From the IMG/VR virus record IMGVR_UViG_3300030060_007278, positions 1 through 33,869 of that record: a stretch of DNA of 33,869 bases, one strand, 5' to 3'. Within the stretch, counting starts at the first letter, position 1. Each line of letters starts with the position of its first letter. A program made the position numbers and the translations under genes. The DNA is from a virus. Shown here in pieces: positions 28,848-33,869 of the stretch. A model generated the notes under the pieces. It did no database searches and was not told where the DNA came from. It was given only the letters and a program-made list of their open reading frames with translations.

Positions 28848-30179
28848 ATGTCGTCTTTTCTTTTAGACAATAAATCATTCACAGTCGATCTTGCGGCTGA
28901 TGGAAATACTGCTGATTTGATTCAGACAAATACTGTACCTTTTACAGCAGAACAACTAGATAATGCAAAATCTAAAAATTATTACAATCAAACAGAAAAC
29001 ACAATCAGTTGGTCTCATATTAACGATGCTAATTTGAAAGGACAGGATTACATGAGTAATCTTGGTGCTATTGATGGAGACTTTTCAAAAATAATCAATG
29101 ACAGCACATCAAAATCTATACTTCATCAAGCTCTTGGAACAAAATCATCTAATGAAGGAACCAGTCAAGACAATAATTTCTTAGCAACAAGTCAGGGAGA
29201 AGAAGATGGTGTATCAAAGCCCAATAGCTCATCATCAAGAGGAAAATACTTTTTTGCATACTATCCACTAGCAGAATCAGGTCTATACGATTACTTACAA
29301 GTTGTATGTCAAGAATATAAAGCAGATTCAGATCTTACAAAGTTAGGTGAATATGATGCAAATCTTACGACAGCACTTGGTAGTAAAAAGAAAGAAAAAA
29401 TCAATAAATTTAACGTAACTCAAGTAAAAAGAGCTACATCTAGAAGTGCAGGTGCTAAAATAATGGGTATAATCCAACTTCCAATGACAGGAGGATTGAG
29501 TGAAAGTAATAGTGTAGAATGGGGTAATAGTGAATTTAATGCACTGCAAATCGCAGGAGCAAAAATTGCTGGACAAACAATAAGATCTGCTGGCAATCTT
29601 GATGTTTCAGGTCTACAAGACCTCGTAAAAGGAATAGGAGAAGGTGGTAAACAACTTATTGATGGAATAACCAATGATCAATTGGTTTCATATTTTGCAG
29701 GTCAAGCAGTGGGTGTCGGAGGAAATCTTCTTAACAGATCATCAGGAGTAGCACTTAATAATAATCTAGAACTTCTTTTCAAAGCACCACAATTAAGAAG
29801 TTTTGCCTATGCATACAATTTCACTCCAAGAAGTGCAGAAGAAGCAACTATGGTTAAAAATATAATATGGTTCTTCAAGAAACAGATGAGACCAAAATTA
29901 CAAAAACAAGGTATATTCCTGAGAACACCAAATGTATGGAAATTGAAGTATACGTTTAACGGTGGTCAGGAACATCCATTTTTAAATAAAATAAAACAAT
30001 GTGCTTTGACTGGAGTTGATGTTGATTATGGTGGTGGACAATACATGACCTATGATAACGGTTCAATGACTCAATACCAATTAAGACTTACATTTGCCGA
30101 ACTAGATCCAATATATTATGATGATTATGGAGACACTCCAGGTTCCTACAACGATGAAGCATGGGAGGTATATGAGTAA
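28848..30179 (+). CDS. 48: gp48 baseplate tail tube cap
   Basis: 443 residues. The C-terminal half is diagnostic: LLFKAPQLRSFAYAYNFTPR, NIIWFFKKQMRPKL, TPNVWKLKYTFNGG, IKQCALTGVDVDYGGGQYM and YQLRLTFAELDPIYYDDY. Marine T4-like gp48 shares this pattern; it caps the baseplate and joins gp54 to begin the tail tube. The N-terminal half is polar and Ser/Asn-rich with a Gly/Ala-rich middle, and longer than T4 gp48 (364 residues). The stop overlaps the gp53 ATG (TAATG). With gp54 read divergently nearby, the tube-initiation pair is encoded close together. Confidence 0.88.
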   Translation: MSSFLLDNKSFTVDLAADGNTADLIQTNTVPFTAEQLDNAKSKNYYNQTENTISWSHINDANLKGQDYMSNLGAIDGDFSKIINDSTSKSILHQALGTKSSNEGTSQDNNFLATSQGEEDGVSKPNSSSSRGKYFFAYYPLAESGLYDYLQVVCQEYKADSDLTKLGEYDANLTTALGSKKKEKINKFNVTQVKRATSRSAGAKIMGIIQLPMTGGLSESNSVEWGNSEFNALQIAGAKIAGQTIRSAGNLDVSGLQDLVKGIGEGGKQLIDGITNDQLVSYFAGQAVGVGGNLLNRSSGVALNNNLELLFKAPQLRSFAYAYNFTPRSAEEATMVKNIIWFFKKQMRPKLQKQGIFLRTPNVWKLKYTFNGGQEHPFLNKIKQCALTGVDVDYGGGQYMTYDNGSMTQYQLRLTFAELDPIYYDDYGDTPGSYNDEAWEVYE

Positions 30180-31189
30180 TGGCAAGACCGTATTTTAGAC
30201 AAGTTCCAGATTTTGGATATGTCAACCGCAATAAGAATGAGAAAGAAATTTCCAACTATTTGATAATAAAGAATCTATTTAAAAGAGGAAAGCTTAGAGA
30301 AGACATCTTTGGTAATTTAAACTTTTTCACAAAGTATAAAATTATTGGAGATGATAGACCAGATAATGTAGCAAATGAAATATATGAAGATCCTACTCTT
30401 GATTGGATTGTTCTACTATCCAACAATATATTAAATGTTCAAGATGAGTGGCCTCTACCACAAACTGCATTTAATAATATACTTATGGATAAGTATAAAA
30501 CAACAGAAAACTTGTTTAGTGGAATTCATCACTATGAAACAATTGAAGTAAAAAATAGCAAAGGAACCGTAGTCCTAGAAAAAGGATTACAAATATCAAG
30601 TACTTGGAGAACTAACGGAAACTTTATTCAAGTCAATAAGACTACAATCAATCAAATATTTGCTGGTGTTGTGGGTAGTCCATCATCAACTGTTACTGTT
30701 ACCATGAATAATGGTATTAAAGGACTTAAAGTTGGTGATGAAGTACAAATTGCAAATGTATCAGATAACTCTTTTAACGGTAGATATGCTATTAAAACCG
30801 TAGCTAGTAACGATGGATTTGGTGTATCATTTACATATCAACTACCATCCACTCCTTCAATAGTATCACCAACACTAAATGGAACAGAGGAAGTTTTATT
30901 TACTGTAGATGATAATATTGCAGTAGGAAATGCCTATTATTATGAATATTATGATGCAGGTCTAGGGAGTTATCAAACTATTCCATCATCTCATATCTTG
31001 AAATCAGTTACAAACTACGAATATGAATCTGACATAGAAGATGCTAAAAGAAATATATTTACACTCAAACCACAATATCTAAACGTTATATTTAATGATC
31101 TAGACAATATCATGGAATATAAAAAAGGTTCCACTCAGTATGCGAGTGAAACCTTGAAGTATGGAGAAAATATTAGACTTTACGAGTAA
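30179..31189 (+). CDS. 53: gp53 baseplate wedge protein with inserted beta domain
   Basis: 336 residues, against 196 in T4. The N-terminal 140 residues match the wedge protein: FKRGKLREDIFGNLNFFTKY, GDDRPDNVANEIYEDPTLDW, IVLLSNNILNVQDEW. The C-terminal segment (about 240-336, ILKSVTNYEYE, VIFNDLDNIMEYKKG) matches its end. Between them, about residues 145-240, is an extra beta domain (TVTVTMNNG, KVGDEVQIANV, SFNGRYAIKTV) that resembles modules in the 1983-residue fibre protein. gp53 locks wedges together around the hub. It is the last gene of the plus operon; its stop directly abuts the gp32 stop on the other strand. Confidence 0.85.
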   Translation: MARPYFRQVPDFGYVNRNKNEKEISNYLIIKNLFKRGKLREDIFGNLNFFTKYKIIGDDRPDNVANEIYEDPTLDWIVLLSNNILNVQDEWPLPQTAFNNILMDKYKTTENLFSGIHHYETIEVKNSKGTVVLEKGLQISSTWRTNGNFIQVNKTTINQIFAGVVGSPSSTVTVTMNNGIKGLKVGDEVQIANVSDNSFNGRYAIKTVASNDGFGVSFTYQLPSTPSIVSPTLNGTEEVLFTVDDNIAVGNAYYYEYYDAGLGSYQTIPSSHILKSVTNYEYESDIEDAKRNIFTLKPQYLNVIFNDLDNIMEYKKGSTQYASETLKYGENIRLYE

Positions 31190-31207
31190 TTACTCTTGAG
31201 CAAGTCT
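31175..31207. terminator. possible bidirectional termination structure between gp53 and gp32
   Basis: The two stop codons meet with no gap inside the perfect 12-base palindrome GAGTAATTACTC (31184-31195), flanked by the inverted pair AGACTT (31175-31180) and AAGTCT (31202-31207). Stems are short and AT-rich without a long U run, so this is a weak candidate. Confidence 0.3.
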
Positions 31208-32098
31208 TTGAAAGTAACTTAGTGCATCATCCTCTTCTTCATTTGAAGAAGTAGGAGCAACTGCTACTGGTTCTTTACGAGCATTAAAGTCTGGTTTAAA
31301 TGAACCTCGACTATCATCCTCATTAGAAACTTCCTCATCCACAGGTCGTGATGAGACATTAGTGTTTAACACAGCTTTAAGTCTCTTTTCAAGATCTTCA
31401 TAAGACTTGAATTGGTCAGCAGCAACTAGAGCAGCAAGAGAATGTTGCTTCTTCCAGAGTGCTTCCAATGCATCATCATCCTCTAGAAGAGGTGATGGTG
31501 AATCAAATTCAGACTTGTCATAATTCCAATAACCATCCACTTTCTTGATTTTAAGACGGAAGTTTGCTCCCTCCCAAAAATCAAATGGATTGATAGGTGT
31601 CTCATCTTCAAATTCAGGTTGCATAGCATTTAAGACCTTATCAAAGATCTTTTTACCGAATTTATATAAGAAGACTTTACCTTCATTAGCAGGATTCGCA
31701 GGATCCCGAACAACGTAGATATTACTGAAATAAGAAAGCTTACGCTTTTGCTTACGAACAGTATCCTTATCTTTTTCGTTGCCACTGTTCCACAATTCAC
31801 GATTATATTCTGAAACAGGATCTTTGCCACCATTTGTGGTCAAAGAGTTCTCAATGTACCAACCACCTAGACCTTTGAATGCATGTGAATACATTTTTAC
31901 CCACGGAAACTCCTCACTGTCAGGTGCAGGAAGAAACCTTATAACAGCAGATCCGACTCCAGTTTTATCCATTTCTGGTTTCCAGAATCGTTCATCTGCT
32001 CCCCCACCACCAGAAGTATTCATTTTTTCTACTTCTTTGATGAGTTTTTGGGTATAAGACCCTAGTTTAGATTGTTTTTTTAGAGATGCGAAAGACAT
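31190..32098 (-). CDS. 32: gp32 single-stranded DNA-binding protein lacking the zinc cysteines
   Basis: 302 residues, T4 gp32 301. The order is a basic N-terminus for cooperativity (KKQSKLGSY), the OB-fold core (GSAVIRFLPAPDSEEFPWVK, SHAFKG, GGWYIENS, RKLSYFSNIYVVRDPANPAN, EGKVFLYKFGKKIFDKV, FDFWEGANFRLKIKKV), and an acidic tail (SSNEEEDD) that recruits partners. T4 holds zinc with His64, Cys77, Cys87 and Cys90; here the His is kept (H72) but all three Cys positions read as Ser or other residues. The protein coats replicating and recombining DNA and binds gp59. A sigma70-like promoter in the end of the upstream gene would add early expression. Confidence 0.93.
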   Translation of the reverse strand: MSFASLKKQSKLGSYTQKLIKEVEKMNTSGGGGADERFWKPEMDKTGVGSAVIRFLPAPDSEEFPWVKMYSHAFKGLGGWYIENSLTTNGGKDPVSEYNRELWNSGNEKDKDTVRKQKRKLSYFSNIYVVRDPANPANEGKVFLYKFGKKIFDKVLNAMQPEFEDETPINPFDFWEGANFRLKIKKVDGYWNYDKSEFDSPSPLLEDDDALEALWKKQHSLAALVAADQFKSYEDLEKRLKAVLNTNVSSRPVDEEVSNEDDSRGSFKPDFNARKEPVAVAPTSSNEEEDDALSYFQRLAQE

Positions 32099-32145
32099 TC
32101 GTATTACCTCGGATTTGTTTAGATTTGGCTTGTTTGTACTTAATA

Positions 32146-32174
32146 ATCTTACACTGGAAATTCGTTCTTGTCAA
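32146..32174 (-). promoter_or_regulatory. sigma70-like promoter for gp32
   Basis: Minus strand: perfect TTGACA (32174-32169), exactly 17 bases, then TAAGAT (32151-32146). The TAA of the -10 box is the stop codon of the DUF1825 gene. The predicted start is near 32139, giving a leader of about 40 bases to the gp32 ATG at 32098. Confidence 0.6.
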
Positions 32175-32493
32175 TATGTTTTTTCATAATGGAAATGCTA
32201 GTTTGCATTTGATCAAAAAGAGCGTTTATACCAACAGTTTTGGGAATACCCATCAATTCAGCAGATTCCCTAATACGTTCTTGCATTTTTTTAGCATCTG
32301 GATCATCAGTCAAACTCAAACGAAAATAAAGAATTTTTTGCTTATCGATCAACTTTTCTAGCAGATCAATATGACGCAATTGTTCTTTGGGGTTCATACT
32401 AGGAAACTTGAAGACGTTAGAATAAACTTCTTCTTGAAGTTCATTAATCTCCACCATTTCAGCACGTACCATTTCTGAATCGAAGAAGCTCAT
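32149..32493 (-). CDS. DUF1825-family protein
   Basis: 114 residues beginning MSFFDSEMVRAEMVEINELQ, the start pattern of the DUF1825 family of cyanobacteria and their T4-like phages. It is nearly all alpha-helical (KEQLRHIDLLEKLIDKQKIL, DPDAKKMQERIRESAELMGI, FDQMQTSISIMKKHIDK). No enzymatic motif is visible. Its place between gp32 and gp59 is shared, as I recall, by marine T4-like phages, and suggests a replication-linked or host-takeover partner role. It overlaps gp59 by four bases (ATGA). The function is unknown. Confidence 0.75.
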   Translation of the reverse strand: MSFFDSEMVRAEMVEINELQEEVYSNVFKFPSMNPKEQLRHIDLLEKLIDKQKILYFRLSLTDDPDAKKMQERIRESAELMGIPKTVGINALFDQMQTSISIMKKHIDKNEFPV

Positions 32494-33080
32494 AACGCAA
32501 TTTGTTTTAGGATTTTTTTGTAATGGAATACATCTATATTTATGAATGGTTCATACTTCTTTATCTTCATACTGACGGTTGACCACACATATGGATCTAA
32601 CTTTTTGTCAAAGTCTTTAGCATATCTAAGTATCTTATTACATATAACTAACGTTTCTAAAGAAATATGCCCACCTAGATAATTCCTTAATATTGGTGGA
32701 TGTCCTTTAGAACAGTCAAATACGTCATTTACGTTTTTTCCATCAAATAACTTATTTACGTCTTCTTTGAAATTATAGGAAAGTGACTGATTTCTCTTTT
32801 GCCACTCAATATACGTATTTCGACCAGTTTTGACAATATCCGATATAAACACTTTTTCGGGATCTGTGCTAGAAGTGAAATTAGCAATAAAAAACTTTTC
32901 TATGTCTTTATCGGCAAACTCCCTAGACATCTTCTCAAAGAAGAATCTATCTTTTCTCTGATAGAAGGAATTTAGTGATACACGAGGAAGTCGATTACCA
33001 AAGCGCATGTAGTCATATGAGTCTTTGGTAAAGTGCTGCTTCATAGCAATATAAGTCTTATAGCAGTCAAATGGCATCAT
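32490..33080 (-). CDS. 59: gp59 loader of gp41 helicase
   Basis: 196 residues (T4 gp59: 217). The N-terminus matches the family: CYKTYIAMKQHFTKDSYDYM, then SLNSFYQRKDRFFFEKMSRE, and the helical remainder includes FIANF, YIEWQKRNQSLSYNFKED, GHPPILRNYLGGHISLETLV. gp59 recognises forked DNA and gp32 and loads the gp41 replicative helicase. Two ATG codons lie in tandem at the start, and no clear ribosome-binding site precedes them, so translation may depend on gp33 upstream (55 bases away). Confidence 0.88.
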   Translation of the reverse strand: MMPFDCYKTYIAMKQHFTKDSYDYMRFGNRLPRVSLNSFYQRKDRFFFEKMSREFADKDIEKFFIANFTSSTDPEKVFISDIVKTGRNTYIEWQKRNQSLSYNFKEDVNKLFDGKNVNDVFDCSKGHPPILRNYLGGHISLETLVICNKILRYAKDFDKKLDPYVWSTVSMKIKKYEPFINIDVFHYKKILKQIAL

Positions 33081-33134
33081 GAAAAAAGTAATAGGGCAAA
33101 AAATAGCCAGGATAATTTTTCGACTTTTTTTGAA

Positions 33135-33419
33135 TTAAAAGATCAATTTCGCACGGCTGGTGCGCTTTAAAAAGTTTAGGTCGGTTGCTTCACACTTTAT
33201 CTTCTCCTTCAACGGCTTAGGTATTAGTTTAGGTACGGACTCAAGATCTATACTGTTCTGGTCACAAAAATAAATGATAGCATCAATATAACTCATGTAT
33301 TCATTATCCCTTACGAGTTCTTCAATAGATTGAGCAAATCTAGCAGAACTATAGAACTTACTTTCTAGTACCTTTTCTAATTCATTTTCCATTGGTTCTT
33401 GTAAAGTAAGGGACAACAT
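33135..33419 (-). CDS. 33: gp33 late-transcription co-activator
   Basis: 94 residues (T4 gp33: 112). The core aligns with T4: ARFAQSIEELVRDNEYMSYI corresponds to the MVEEFGMSYLEA region, DAIIYFCDQNSIDLESVPK to the FLEENSI region, and LIPKPLKEKIKCEATDLNFL to the FIPSGIIEKIQSEAIDENLL region. gp33 binds the RNA polymerase beta flap and, with the gp55 sigma-like protein and the sliding clamp, activates late promoters. It ends LKRTSRAKLIF, similar to a clamp-binding tail. The ATG follows GAGGAAAG. A sigma70-like promoter with a palindrome in its spacer lies upstream. Confidence 0.85.
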   Translation of the reverse strand: MLSLTLQEPMENELEKVLESKFYSSARFAQSIEELVRDNEYMSYIDAIIYFCDQNSIDLESVPKLIPKPLKEKIKCEATDLNFLKRTSRAKLIF

Positions 33420-33441
33420 CTTTCCTCAAGTTCTTTATAAT

Positions 33442-33470
33442 ATTGTAACTGATAAACATCAGAAGGTCAA
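33442..33470 (-). promoter_or_regulatory. sigma70-like promoter for the gp33-gp59 operon with palindromic spacer
   Basis: Minus strand: TTGACC (33470-33465), exactly 17 bases, TACAAT (33447-33442). The spacer contains the inverted repeat CTGAT-GTTT-ATCAG (33462-33449), an operator-like position. The TGA in the -35 box is the stop codon of the exonuclease gene (33467-33469). Confidence 0.65.
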
Positions 33471-33869
33471 GCAATCTCAGATAGTTTGTCATCTACAAAC
33501 TTCTTGATGTACTTTGATAATAGTTTAATATATTTTGCCTTATCCCTTTCCTCATATACAACACAATCTCCATCTTCACATGCCATAATAAGAACTAATT
33601 TCTTAACGGATATACCTGTTAGTTCATGCAACATACATCCATATGCCATGCACTGAACGAAATAGTGATCCACCCATGCTCTTGGTTTCTCTTTCTTCGA
33701 TGTCTTAAAATCTATTATTGCAAGTTCTCCATCAAACTCTGCTATGCAATCCACTGTTCCAGCAATTCCTAAAAACAAACTGTAGAGTGGACCTTCTAGA
33801 GAGTGAATATTATTTATACGTGCCAGTGTAGGCTTAGCAATACCAAACAGATGCTCAGAAATAGGTAGT
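33467..33869 (-). CDS. PD-(D/E)XK exonuclease, 5' end cut by window edge
   Basis: The frame is open to the right edge, so the true start lies outside; 133 codons are visible. Edge residues (LPISEHLFGIAKPTLARINN) run into LFLGIAGTVDCIAEFDGELA, IIDFKTSKKEKPRAW and HYFVQCMAYGCMLHELTG. The GxxD, D-x-K and QxxxY elements in this order form the catalytic core of RecB/Cas4/MGME1-type PD-(D/E)XK nucleases, a family common in marine T4-like phages. It probably trims recombination or replication intermediates. A TTG at 33778 lies inside this core, so it is not a plausible start. Confidence 0.85.
   Translation of the reverse strand, partial: LPISEHLFGIAKPTLARINNIHSLEGPLYSLFLGIAGTVDCIAEFDGELAIIDFKTSKKEKPRAWVDHYFVQCMAYGCMLHELTGISVKKLVLIMACEDGDCVVYEERDKAKYIKLLSKYIKKFVDDKLSEIA

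Noticed and set aside
33467-33778. Exonuclease starting at the TTG at 33778
   Set aside because: The frame stays open to the window edge with family-like sequence, and a start there would cut into the GxxD region of the core.

Overview
This window is a stretch of a lytic, T4-like marine myovirus genome, most like the T4-related phages of marine picocyanobacteria and SAR11. The evidence is a run of recognisable T4 core proteins (gp4, gp5, gp26, gp27-like, gp32, gp33, gp48, gp53, gp54, gp59), T4-type late promoters (TATAAATA or CTAAATA), AT-rich DNA, almost no intergenic space and many stop/start overlaps. Virion proteins typical of marine T4-like phages are also present, including a very long fibre protein with a beta-helix-like N-terminus. 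The host cannot be fixed from this window. There are no tRNAs, integrase, transposons or CRISPR array, and no gene-free stretch over 300 bases.

Layout, left to right. (1) 1-4461, minus strand: a surface-sugar operon with an ADP-heptose kinase (cut by the left edge), heptose-phosphate nucleotidyltransferase, HAD heptose-bisphosphatase, NodU/CmcH-type carbamoyltransferase and GT9 heptosyltransferase-like enzyme. It has its own sigma70-like promoter overlapped by a late promoter. (2) 4537-17286: the host-recognition (fibre) region. It holds a fibre-assembly/adhesin protein, two extraordinarily cysteine-rich proteins (36 of 289 and about 94 of 894 residues), a fibre protein carrying a cupredoxin-like domain, one small plus-strand fibre-like gene fired from a palindromic divergent late promoter, and the 1983-residue fibre protein. 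(3) 17331-28001, minus: baseplate hub and tail tube module, read from high to low coordinates as gp54, gp26, a small -1 frame ORF, two tape-measure-like proteins, gp27-like hub, His/Asp-rich small protein, gp5 OB-fold hub, separate beta-helix needle, structural protein, and a 60-residue protein. (4) 28039-31189, plus: gp4, a conserved small protein, gp48 and gp53. (5) 31190-33869, minus: replication and late-transcription genes, namely gp32, a DUF1825 protein, gp59, gp33 and a PD-(D/E)XK exonuclease cut by the right edge.

The structural genes build the tail hub, tube, wedges and fibres. The right-hand genes load helicase on gp32-coated DNA and supply the late-transcription co-activator gp33, which with the sliding clamp would fire the late promoters seen across the structural region. 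The sugar operon probably alters the infected cell's surface or a phage glycan.

The most unusual observations are: the cysteine-rich pair, one of which looks like a small fibre domain split by a huge Cys-rich insert; a cupredoxin-like domain with a complete His/Cys/His/Met set on a fibre; a probable programmed -1 frameshift (U UUU UUC plus hairpin) joining gp26 to a short ORF just upstream of the tape-measure genes, the arrangement of siphophage tail chaperones; a gp5 whose OB-fold and needle lie on separate genes with no lysozyme between; the heptose plus carbamoyl operon; and sigma70-like promoters whose boxes contain the stop codon of the preceding gene.
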